A DNA stretch of 64,000 nucleotides from Trochalopteron elliotii. Lineage: Eukaryota; Chordata; Aves; Passeriformes; Leiothrichidae. Shown piece after piece: positions 44,921 to 55,778 of the stretch. A program made the position numbers and the translations under genes. Below the pieces are notes generated by a model that was not told the DNA's origin, did no database searches, and was given only the letters and a program-made list of their open reading frames with translations. The DNA is taken from NCBI GenBank assembly GCA_024734555.1, contig JANPWX010020150.1, forward strand, positions 2,391,809 to 2,455,808, in the 5' to 3' direction. Every line of letters begins with the position of its first letter. Position 1 is the stretch's first letter.

Positions 44921-44971
44921 AGATTCCTGTCTCACAGGTGTTTAATGAGATTCCTGTCTCACAGGTGTTCA
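44921..44971. repeat. 27-bp tandem duplication
   Basis: The segment 'agattcctgtctcacaggtg' occurs at 44921 and again at 44948, continuing as tttaatg in one copy and ttcactg in the other. It is a recent small duplication of two copies. Confidence 0.85.
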
Positions 44972-47900
44972 CTGGCTCTCCTATAACATTTTGAGATACT
45001 TGAATGAAAAATGTTACTGCAGACCTAGGCATTGCATTATTATTTTTCCTTATGCTTTTTGAAAGGGGACCATACCCTTCAGAGTATTCTGTTTTGCAAC
45101 TGCATTGTTATGGTTGTTGGTGTATAAAATTGGTGCTTGGTGTGTATAATTTATAGCCTCTAAAAATGATAAATAGCCTGAGAGAGAGAAGGGATCTCCG
45201 TGTTCAAGTACTAGAAGTTTAAAGATGAAAGGATATTTTTGGGAAATGGTTTACAACTTCCCACAAACTATAATTTTACCTCTTCTTAACATTGCTGTTT
45301 CTACTTGCACTGATGGAATTTTTGGAAGATCCTGATCTTCCTGGTAGACAGTTTAGGCCTGCTGCAGTCAGTGAGAATGGACAATCTTGAACATCTTCCA
45401 GAAATCTTAAAACCTCTATGGGTTCAGATGTGATAGGCATTAATGGTATCACCACAATCTTTTTTATAGGGATGAACTAGACATCAATATATTTAGGCTG
45501 AAAATGATCATAAAATTTGTAAATGTTAGAGGAATATGACTGTGGAACTTGCCTCCAGTTAGAGGCAATTGAACTAAGCAAAGTTTACAACAGTGTTTAG
45601 TACATTTATATCTGTGACTAAATTATAAACTTTCCTGACAAAACCCCCAGGGAACTGGACTTGATTCTTTTCAGGCTATGCTTCTGATCTGATCCCTCTA
45701 CATTGGTTACTGGCCCTTTCATTTACTTTTAGTGGGATGACTGTGTAATGCTGTATTCACTAAAAACTAGAACTGCCCAAATAATTATTGACAAATTAAT
45801 ATACTTGGTGATTGGTTGAGGAACAGTGTCAAAAATATATATTTAGTCATGAATTAGATTAGCTTTACTATGTATTTTAGGAGGTAGTCCAGATTAAAGA
45901 GGAAGGAAGGTAAGGCAGGGCAAGGCAAAACAAAGCAAAGATTTAACTAGAAACTGTCATCAGTAACAAGTAAACATGTCATGAGTTTTGTTTCTTTTAT
46001 TTTGGAAATGCATTCAAATTCCTATGCACTTTCACTGCTATTACTGTAACTAAAACATTATCTTAAGATTTTAGATTTCATTGATATTGATCTCACAAAA
46101 TGCTGAGCATGTCTGTGACGTTAATGGAAGATGAGACTGTTCAGCAGCTCACAAGTTCAGGCCCAAAATGATTGCATTTGGTTATATAAAATGCATCAAC
46201 CTCCTAACCTCATTTTACAAAAGTTTTGCATTGTTACAGAATCAGCTTAAATGATTCCATCCTAATGGAGCTCTTGAGTAGTGGTTACCAGAAGCTCTTT
46301 CACAGGTCAGCAAAACACTGTTATGTTGATGGATCCTGCTGACAGAGACTAGCAAGAAACAAGTCTTCATGGAGGATAAAATGCATATTTCACTGGAGGA
46401 AGTAGAAGTGTTGCTTTGTATTTCAACTTGCTCAAACCTCTACTGCAACATTTAACCTCATGGTAACTCTGGTTTTTCCCCTATAAAAACAGGAAGTATT
46501 CACACAAAAAGAACATTATTTTGTCATGAAAATGGGATGAATTTATGAATCCAATAGAAATCCATTTTAGAAGACTTATAAACTTCCTAACATCATTCTT
46601 TGCAGAACTTAGACAATGCTGATTATAAAAAAAAAATGCACTAGGGTAGCTTCATCTGCTTGTCAACTGCAGTTGGTATAAACAGATTTCTGAATTATCC
46701 TCTTAGATCTTCTACATCAAAATAATGTATAAAACAATCTACTGATGTCAGAACCTGTTAGGATTTTTTAGTGAAAAGTTATGTTTTATGTAAACTAGAC
46801 TTTTGCAGGATCCTGACAGGTTTACATGGCCAAGAAGTGCAAGCAGCTGTCCCTGGTCTGTGAAGTCTGTGGGTAGAAGGGGATTGCATGATGTTCCTCC
46901 TCCAGGAGACATACGAGTGCCGATGGAGGTGACGGTAAATTTCTCCATGAGATTTTACAGGTTCACAAGGTAACTACTTTCCATCTCACAGACACCTCAG
47001 GGCATAAACAGCTGCCAGCGCCTTTCCAAATTGACAAACTATTCAAAGGCTGGGGAAACTAATCTCTTACCTCAGCCTTTGACAGCGTCCAAAGGAATCT
47101 GGGCTCTGTTTACAGTGGCGTTGAGAAATTCAGCCTTGCAGGCAGCAATTTCAATACACCAAACTCATACAATGCCAAATGAAAGCAAAGGTGGTGATGG
47201 ATCACCAAGATTTACTCAAATGGTCAGGACCAAAACCCAGCCCCCAGGTTGCAGAGCAATGTTATGTACTCCAGATAGAGGTACCCCAGGGAAAAAGATC
47301 CTGTAGTCAGCTCCGCAGAAGCATTTAGGTCCCAAATGTCATTTGAAACCCACAGAAGTCAATAGTCAACGAGATGCGTGGCCCAGAGGCAGATGTCTGT
47401 GTGTCTTAGATGGTTTAGCTCTCCAAGATAATTTTACTTTCTTTCCCCTGGGTATTTTGTATCATCTGAGACAATCTTGGGTGTTTAAGAGATCCACATC
47501 ACCATCTCAGAAATTGTCTAGGATTTATGGGGACCTGCAGATTTTTGGAATGACAGTGACGGGCCACCGGCATGTCCTGGAGTGTTTTGAATGAACGTAG
47601 GTTTCTACATGAGCAAGTGAGCAGTTAAAACAGAGAGCACCTGCTGTGCTCTCTGCTCTACAATTAATAAAGTATAATGAGTACATTCTTTTGTTTCAGC
47701 AAGGACTGTATTTTAAATATCACTCTCCATCACTCTTCTTTTTTATTTTTCTTTGTTTTTGTGGGTTTTTGTTTGTTTGGTTTGGTTTAATTTATTTATT
47801 TATTTTTTAAAACCTCCCAGAGATCTAAAAGCTAAAACAAAACTTTCCTATTCAATTGCCTCATTCAATATTTGCTTGCAAACATGGTATGATTCTTTTT

Positions 47901-48591
47901 TTTTTCTGGCCACAGGCTTATTCATGCTAGTGTACAAGCTCCAGCTTAGGTGTTTCTATTGTTGTCTGCGTATATACATGTGTATATATATAAGGCAAAA
48001 AAAGCTAGTCTTACGTTTCTGGGTTTGTTTACATTCATTACTTGGTCTCTTCTTCCTTTGTAGGAAACATTAAACAATATAAGTAATTTATTCTTAAATT
48101 TTTGGTGGCCATAAGCAGAAAAATAAAAAGGAACTTTCATAAAATTGTGGTATTCAGGAACCTGCAAGGAGAGGGAATTAACACTCTAATACCCCTGACC
48201 CGTTTGTATTAATGGCTGGATATACCAAACAACAAAAAATCAGCAAAATCTCAGGAAACAAAAAGGGGCAAAAAACCAATTTGTTCCTCATTAAGGTGCT
48301 GGAAAAGTCCAAGATAAACCTGTTTAAAATTGATCTGATAAGTTGAGAGCTCTGATTCACTGATGTGTTTTTCCCTGCTAATGGTCCTTCACTAATATTT
48401 ATCCATTCCTTTGAGTAACTATTAATCTCCTAAGTTGAGAAACTCGACAAATGCAATTTCTGGAGCATTTAACCTTTCATGTTTGCTGCCTCCAGAGTTT
48501 GGGTTGACTTGGATACCAAACACTACATTTTACTTTGTTTCTATGAGCTCTAAATTGCTAAAATACTGGCACAAAGACTATTTAAAACTAG

Positions 48592-48652
48592 TTTTTTGGT
48601 GGGTTTTTTTTTGGTTGGTTGGTTTTTGGTTTGTTGTTTTTTGGTTTTTTTT
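48592..48652. repeat. T/G-rich simple sequence (GGTTT type)
   Basis: T and G only over most of its length, with GGTT and GGTTT units. It creates a spurious Trp/Phe/Val-rich open frame. Confidence 0.75.
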
Positions 48653-48870
48653 CAATCCTGCACGTTAATACATCAGGTGTTTTTCCTGAAATGTAGTGAA
48701 GTTGAATTCACTTTTGTTTTTCCGCTTGCTCGCTTATGCCTGTTACTGAAGTTTCTTCATACTGCCATGTGGTTGCAAGAGTAATCTTTTTCTTCTGTAA
48801 TTTGACATCGGAAATGACCAGACAGGTAACAGCTCAGCTGCATGAATGTGTTTCTAATGATGTCTCAGAG

Positions 48871-48900
48871 AAAAAGAAGAAAAAAAAAAAAAAAAAAAAA
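48871..48900. repeat. A-rich run
   Basis: Poly-A with two early G interruptions, adjoining GA-rich sequence. Confidence 0.85.
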
Positions 48901-49254
48901 GAAGTATCTCATTACCAGACTAATAATTCTAATATCTTGCAATAAATCTTGATTTTTTAAAATATGAAAATTTTCCATAAGCTTCTTCATATATGCAGCC
49001 ACTCAAGTTTATCTTTATACAGCAGAACTTTTGATCCTTCTCTTTTTCTCCTTATTCTTTCTTTTTCTTTTTTCCAGTTCCCCCCACCTCCCACACCCCC
49101 ATCCTATTCTGGCCATGACAACTAAAGGCTTTTAAAAAAAATCTCCTGGGCTCTGAACAAAGCCTGTTCTTGCAGGTAATTGTTGAAATATCAAGGGTAT
49201 TCCGTCCTCCATTACTTAAGCTTTCATTTGTGGCTTTCATGGTTTTGAGGAATG

Positions 49255-49680
49255 TTTATGGCTGACAATCCTTTCTTTACGGCTCTATCCTTCAAGCTCT
49301 GGCTGATACCGCTGAGAATGACCGCATGAGTGACTGATAAAATGTCAAGATGCCATTGTTTCCAGGAGAGTGTTTGGGAGCAATAAGATCCGTTTCAATT
49401 TATCTCACCCACCTGACTTTAAGGCTCCAGGTTTTACTTCTTGAACTGCTATGAGGGATAACAAAACAAAACTCACCCCCCCCCCATCCCCTGCAGCAAA
49501 ACTTGAGGCCTTTAAGCACTCTGAGATAATATTATGCAGATGGGTCATAACAGCAGCAGTGCTCTGACGTTGGAGATATATTTCACAGAGCACGTCGGTA
49601 CAATATTTGGGACTTAATTAATAATCTTTGTGAAAGCTGGTTTATGGATCATAATAACCATATTTTTAAATCTCTGAAAT
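49255..49680. other. candidate conserved non-coding element
   Basis: Long repeat-free sequence with retained CpGs and AT-rich cores, for example 'cagcagtgctctgacgttgg', 'agagcacgtcggtacaatat' and 'gacttaattaataatctttg'. A C run at 49476-49485 interrupts it. Texture suggests constraint, but there is no comparative evidence here. Confidence 0.3.
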
Positions 49681-49879
49681 ACAGCAACAAAAAATCTAAT
49701 TCACGAGGCAGATGGTGAAGCAGGGTCTGTGGAGCAACAGAATGGGAGAGCTGTAGAGTGAGTTTCTGAGAGTCTTCTGCTAGGATTTAGCCCTTGCCAA
49801 GGCTGTATCTCTTCTCAAATGGTCTTTGAGGGTCACCAGACTACTGATAAAATCGGGTGAAGAGAAGGCAGCAAAACCA

Positions 49880-50030
49880 ACTGCCACATGAAATAAATAA
49901 AAATATGATTTAATATTTTGCATAGATGGTTTTGCAGTGCAATTACTCTAAAGCCATTACACTCAAATTAAAAAGCAATCACTTGATGTAATTTAACTGT
50001 GAAATTTAAGTGGCAATTTTCTAGGATGTG
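49880..50030. other. candidate conserved non-coding element
   Basis: Repeat-free, highly AT-rich but complex sequence with several homeobox-type cores (gtgcaattactc, aagccattacactcaaatta, gatgtaatttaactg), close to the previous block. Inferred from texture only. Confidence 0.28.
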
Positions 50031-50190
50031 GATTGGAGTTTACACAGGGACTGGGGCAACTTGGGGTTTCTTCCTGTCTGGTACTTGTGAGAAAAACTGA
50101 CACAATCATAATGGTGTTAATAATAGTAGCAAAAAACCCCAACTGTTTAATGTGGTGGTTCTACTTTAACAAATTTTTAGTCTCCAATCC

Positions 50191-50380
50191 TATAGAATCA
50201 TAGCATTGTTTGGGTCGGAAGGGACCTTTAGAGGTCATCTAGTCCAACACCTCTGCAATGATCAGGGACATCTTCATCTAGATCAGGCTGTTCAGAGTCC
50301 CATCCAACATAACCCGGAGCATTTCAAGGGATGTTGCACCCACTCCCTCTTCACGGAACCTGTTCCAATGCTTTTGCCAG
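50191..50380 (-). mobile_element. CR1 LINE fragment, 3' end
   Basis: It begins 'tatagaatcatagcattgtt', then 'gggtcggaagggaccttta', 'gaggtcatctagtccaacac' and 'gatcagggacatcttcatct', and ends near 'ggaacctgttccaatgc', the reversed CR1 3' end of the 'agatcaggctgttcagag' subtype. Confidence 0.92.
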
Positions 50381-53300
50381 TCCAGTGTGCCTAAGGCTGT
50401 TCTCAATCCTTTCCCTGAGAAGGCAGTGACCAGCCCAGCTGACACCTCCTGTGCCTGAGGATGGCACTGGAGGGCTGGTGGGTGCTCAGGTTTGCCCTTG
50501 GTGGGGCAGAAAGGTAGTTTCACAGTGAAGGCAAAGCTGCTGCTCTGACTCAGCTTTCCCAGAGACGTTTCAGATACATCCTGTCCAACATGTAAGCTAC
50601 TCATATGCTAAAGCGATTAATCTGAGCTACAAGGATGTAATTAACTGTCATTTAACTAACAACAGCAGTTAAAATAGCATTTAAATTTGCTGAGGCATAG
50701 ATTTGATAAAAGGTCCTGAGGTGTGGCAGAACTGCTGAGGCTGGCAAAAGGCTGGTCCCAGTCAGGTTAAAATTAACAAATTTATTTTTAAAATCTCAGT
50801 CTGGTTTAGAAAAACCTTGTTGTAGCCAGAATCCCTGAAAGGCTGTTGTCCACATCAGCTTCTAACTCAGACCATTTTATTAAGAACTTTAAAAATTGTG
50901 CTGAAGTTTGAGCAATGGACATATTTTCCAGGAAATTTTAAAGAAGGCTTGTTTCCCTGAGATTATAGAAGAGTCATGAAGTAACTCCAACTTTTCTCTT
51001 TTTCCAGAGAGCATCATAGTCCTTGCCAGATGTGAAGTTCATCTGCTGTGATCACTGAGGGTGCTTAGTGTCTCTGAAGACCCTCTCAGTTTTCCTGAAT
51101 ATTGACTTTCTACTGTGTTAAGTAAAACTTATTTCTGTGAGAATGAGTAACAGTCCAGGCAAGTTCAACCTTGCTGTAATTCTCAAAATAGTTTTCCTCC
51201 TGTGCTAAGCTTAGGTGCTCTAAAACAATTTTTATCTCACCCTTTTTAGAGCACTAAAGTATGCATTTTAGGGCTCAGAAGGGCATACAAGGTGATTAGG
51301 TTCACTTACTAGATACCATTTTTACCTTCAGGGGCATTATGGACAACAAGTAGAAAACCTATCAATATCCTGGAACCTAAAATGGAGTCCTCATATTATT
51401 GCTCCTAATTGCTCCTAATTAGTCTCCTCCGATACCAAGAGCTTGCCTGCTTTAACAGACAGGTCAGATGAAAGCTGGAAGGGAAAGTGAAGCAGATTAA
51501 TGATAGAAGAAACATTCCTGACTTCCACTCTGATAGTATGGTCACTGGATCTTTTCTTACCTTGCAAGGCCAAAAGCCTATACTTACGATAGCTCCTACT
51601 TTAGTGATGCAAAAGTTTCACTCAGGCTTGACCTAACCCTCTGGGATTAATAATGAAAACAAAGGTACAGATTAATCAGGAAAATGGAGCTTCAAACTGT
51701 CTAAGGATCATCTGTGGCTGCTGCTAGGTTTCTCTGCCCTGTATGCCCATTCAAGTCATCCTGGTTAGTTAGAGTGGCAGAATCAGGTCCAGGAATATTT
51801 AGCCTTATGTCAGACAATAACTTATTTCCTGGGCATGTGTCATCTCTCTAACCAGATGCACTTTAAAATAGAGCCATCCCTTATCCTACAAAAAAAATGG
51901 GTTTTTTTTTATTATTATTTCTTTTCCTTTTCTTATGTGAATAAAAAAAAAATAATTGAAAACCACTTACCTGGTCAACATTATTTCATAGGGTGCTGAA
52001 GTATAAATCAGACACAGTGCGACCTTCATCGAAATTTCAGATTTATTTACAGTGGTTTGCACTGATCGCTTTATCTACAAGGAGCTCAGTTTCCCCTTGG
52101 TGACTCATAAGTAATGTGGTCCACGCAAACCCGTGTAAATAGATCCAATATTTCAAGGAAGGTCATGCTATATACTCTCTTTGTTTCTCAAGAATAGATG
52201 ATGGCTTACTGCAAGGCTGATACGACATTTATCTTCATGAGTGAGGAGGTTGATTGTGTGGCCCAAAGGGCAGTAGTCATGGCTGGTGGGCACCCAATGG
52301 GAATGAAACACACCCCATAAAACTCTCTCTATTTTTGTGTCTATGTGATGAAAGCTCCTTATTCACCAGATAGTCTGCAGAATACTCTAAACGGTAAAGA
52401 ACAGTCTTCTTTCAACAGGAGCAAGAGAAAGGAAATAAATCCTTATACATTCAGGATTGAGAGGACCTTAACCTTCTGTGGGAAAGTAGGAAAGTTCTCC
52501 CATGAGAGAAATGTCTTGAGCCTTCTTCTGATGCCTTCTCAGTCCCTGCCAGGTGACATACTGAATAAGATGGACCACTCTGACTTCATGCAGTCCAGCA
52601 CTGCCTGCATCTCTTCTCTGCAGACAAATTCTGATCTACAAGTTGGCTGTATCACCTGGAAAAGTCCAACTCCACTAAATGGAGATGGCACTATGCTCTT
52701 GGGCTTTTATTTTCAGTTTCATGTCTGTTTTTGTGATTTGTTTCAAAGTCTTACCTTCTCAAACAGCAAGTCATCATGAGGCACAGCTTACCATTACACA
52801 GCAGCAACATATGAAGGGTTTCCAGCTCAGTGTCACAAAACCCATTGGCTAAAAACATGGCCCAGAGCATATCTCAGAAAGAACATCCAATCAGATGATA
52901 AGCATGAGCATCTGCTATCTTCTTCTGCTGCATTTTTTTATCATAATGTCATGATTTTATTCAACATATCTAGACAGTGTCATATTTAATCATTATATGA
53001 TGTCATATTTATAGATATATTTCCATTGGCCTTAAAAATGTCCTTATCTCTTAATTTTGTTATGCATTTTAAAAATTTGGATTATTTTTCTTGATGTAGC
53101 AATCTAGGACTCTGAAAATCAAGGTTGAATTCACTGTTTTGCAGCATATTTTCCAGGTGAATTTTGTGGAACTCTTTAAGTTAACTGGAGAGAGCACTTT
53201 CAGGTAGTTGGTACCCACATCTGATTTCTCTATACCTCAGTTTCTCACTTAAAAAATTGGTAATGTTATTTTCTTTGCCTGTTTCCATTCCTATTTATAT

Positions 53301-54108
53301 CTTTAGCATTGCCTATTGCTTCATCTGTGTTGATCCTACTGTAAGTGCAGCTAGTAATAAAAATATCTCCCAACCAAAAGAGGGATTTTGGAAATGAGCA
53401 ATACCACACAGAAATAAGAATATAAATTTTCATTCTGTTAACAATTTAATCACTATAAATAAAAGATTATCACCATGTTCTCAAGCCTGTCTGAGAATAT
53501 TTTTAGGACTACATCCGTGAAAGAAATAAGATGCATAATGTCATTGGCCCACCATATTTTAATCAATCCCCACTCCACGTGTTTTCCAATCACTGTAACT
53601 GTGTAACTGCCTGCAGCACAGACTGGTAGTGTATGAATTTTTGTAATTTGGTCCATGTTTATTTTTAAGATAGATGGGGAAAAAAATGAAAAACCCCACA
53701 AGGCAATAATTCCTCTGTTCAGAAGCCCCAGCCAGGTCTGACAGCTGGTGAGGAGAAAGGTCAGCTCCTGCTGACTTTTCCAGTGTGCAGGAGAGAGACA
53801 TGGAGAGCATGAAGATCAGAAGGTGAGCACAATGCCCTCATAGATGAAATAGATGACTTTAAGGTAAGGAAACATAGAAGGATTATTTAATAAAAAATAC
53901 CCCTCAAAAAACCCAAGACTGCTGTTCAGGAACAACCTTACTGATCATAGAAATGTAAACTACTAGAAGAGGAATTGCCAAAGTAGGCAGGTAGTTGTTA
54001 GAGTATTTCTAAAGATGCAGGGTGTGATATGTGGGACTGTGATAGCTCTGATGCAAGTGAGGCAGTTGGGACTGGCCTTGCACACACAGCATCTCCTGGG
54101 AACTCCTC

Positions 54109-54217
54109 TTTAATGTCAGCAGGGATGTTGGATCTTATTTGGATGCCCTTGCAATGTATAACTGATTTAATTTCAGCAGGGAAGTCAAATTTTATTTGGA
54201 TTTCCCTTGAAAAGTAA
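54109..54217. repeat. diverged tandem duplication, period 57 bp
   Basis: The motif 'tttaatgtcagcagggatg' at 54109 recurs as 'tttaatttcagcagggaag' at 54166. 'cttatttggatgcccttg' recurs in the same spacing as 'tttatttggatttcccttg'. There are two copies, clearly older than the 44921 duplication because they have diverged. Confidence 0.75.
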
Positions 54218-54321
54218 TTGGAGCTCTATGAATCCTGAAAAATATTCTCCGTGACTGGTCCTTCAAAAGTTTGGTGAATACTCTGCAGCACCACTAGGCA
54301 TTTCATGCAGTTTGTTGTCTG

Positions 54322-54342
54322 AAAAACAAAACAAAACAAAAA
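54322..54342. repeat. (AAAAC)n microsatellite
   Basis: Three to four AAAAC units in an A-rich run. Confidence 0.75.
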
Positions 54343-55404
54343 ATTGAGTTTCATGAGCATAGGCATTTACAGCATTTTCTTTAAGTGGCCGTGTGACTTT
54401 TCTAGTTTTCTGTGTAGAAAAGCCTCATCTATAGCCAAGATTATGTAAATGACCTGTTACAGAATTTCTGAAGTGCCTGGTCCTGACTCCTGTTAAAGAA
54501 AGGATGCTGGGGCAGTCAGATGGCATACGAGTCCAGCAGGTGAGATTTGCCTTTAAGAGTAACTACAAAAATAATGATGCTTTGCAAGTCAATATCCATT
54601 GGCAAGACTAGTCACCATGGCAGTGTGCTAAAATAAACACAGGTTGTCCTCAGGGAAGATTGGTCACATACTCATAATGAGTGTGGAAGGTCGTGGTGAC
54701 AGAAACCCTAACCACAGCTCAAGGGCCAGTGCTGGCTGGCATTCTCCTCATCCTCCCACCTGTTGGCCTCAGCACAAACATCAGGCTGACGCAGTTTCAC
54801 AGCAGCTTTTCCATGCTGTGACCCTGTGCTGGACCCACCAGACCGTGCTGGGCTTTGGGGTCATGGAGGTGGACAGAGGCTGTGACAGCTTGCCTCACTT
54901 GGGTATCAGGAGATGATTGACAGGGATGCTCTGAAAAGTCACACTAAGTACCTTCCTGCCTGTCCACTTCCCAGCACATCTAGCTCACCTTTCACCTGGT
55001 TATTGCAATGGGACGTGGTTGCCTTTGCTGGAAAAAAGAACAAAATTGAAAGTGAGAGAGCAGGGCTTGTGACAAGCATTGCCCTGTTATGGCTGCATCC
55101 AGTCTGCATTCTGCATCTGCTGAGCAGTGTCCAATCCCTGCTCTTGAACAGCAGTGGGGTTGTGCACAGGAGATGCATCCTAAGACATGCAGGGAGACAG
55201 TCTGGTGGCAAAGTGGGTGCATTGGTGCTTTGCAAGCCTTTACAGAAGCATTATGGCACCAGACAGTTTTGTCTGGTATGGAGGCTGGAGTTGATATCAC
55301 AGGAATGTGAGGTAAGCAAAAGACAGTTTTGACTCGGTCCATCATGGGTGCTGTGACTGAAGCAAAGCTCTCCAGCAGAGTAGAGCAGATGGAAAAGAGA
55401 GCAG

Positions 55405-55778
55405 ATGAGAAAGCTGGGGCTGTTCAGCCTGGAGAGTAGAAGACTCGAGGGAGACCTTAGAGCCCCTTCCAGTGCTGAAGGAGGCTCCAAGACACCTGAA
55501 GAGGGAGTTTTGATAAGGGTCCTCAGTGACAGGACACAGTGGAACAGCTTCAAACTGAAAGAGGGCAGGGAGAGATGGGATATTGGGGAGAAATTCTTGC
55601 CTGTGAAGGTGATGAGGCCCTGGATCAGGTTATCCAGAGAAGCTGCCCGTCCCTGAGAGTGTCCAAGGTTGGATGGGGCTTGGAGCAACCTGGGATAGTG
55701 GAAGGTGTCCTCACCCATGGCAGAGGGGATTGAAACTGGATGATCATTAAGGTCCCTTCCAATCCAAATCATTCTATT
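55405..55778 (+). mobile_element. CR1 LINE fragment, about 375 bp
   Basis: A long 3' fragment: 'ctggggctgttcagcctgga', 'gagggagaccttagagcccc', 'cttcaaactgaaagagggca', 'gagaaattcttgcctgtgaa', 'caacctgggatagtggaagg' and 'ggtcccttccaatccaaatc', ending near 'attctatt'. Order and orientation are those of plus-strand CR1. The full terminal octamer repeat is missing. Confidence 0.93.

Larger units (their letters stand above)
38756..50190. other. gene desert, no exon recognised
   Basis: About 11.4 kb with few recognisable transposons. It includes conserved-element-like blocks (about 41030-41230, 49255-49680, 49880-50030), a small tandem duplication at 44921-44971, a GGCAA/GCAAA-rich tract near 45905-45940, GGTTT-rich sequence at 48592-48652 and an A-rich run at 48871-48900. 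None of the open frames matches a known family. Confidence 0.5.
50381..55404. other. intergenic, no gene recognised
   Basis: Unique sequence with a diverged 57-bp tandem duplication at 54109-54217 and an AAAAC microsatellite at 54322-54342. Open frames of up to about 144 codons (52345-52779, plus; 54913-55332, plus) have no recognisable family or splice-linked partners. Confidence 0.5.

Noticed and set aside
52345..52779. 144-codon open frame on the plus strand
   Set aside because: No recognisable family, no splice context and no retrogene signs such as a poly-A tail or target-site duplication.
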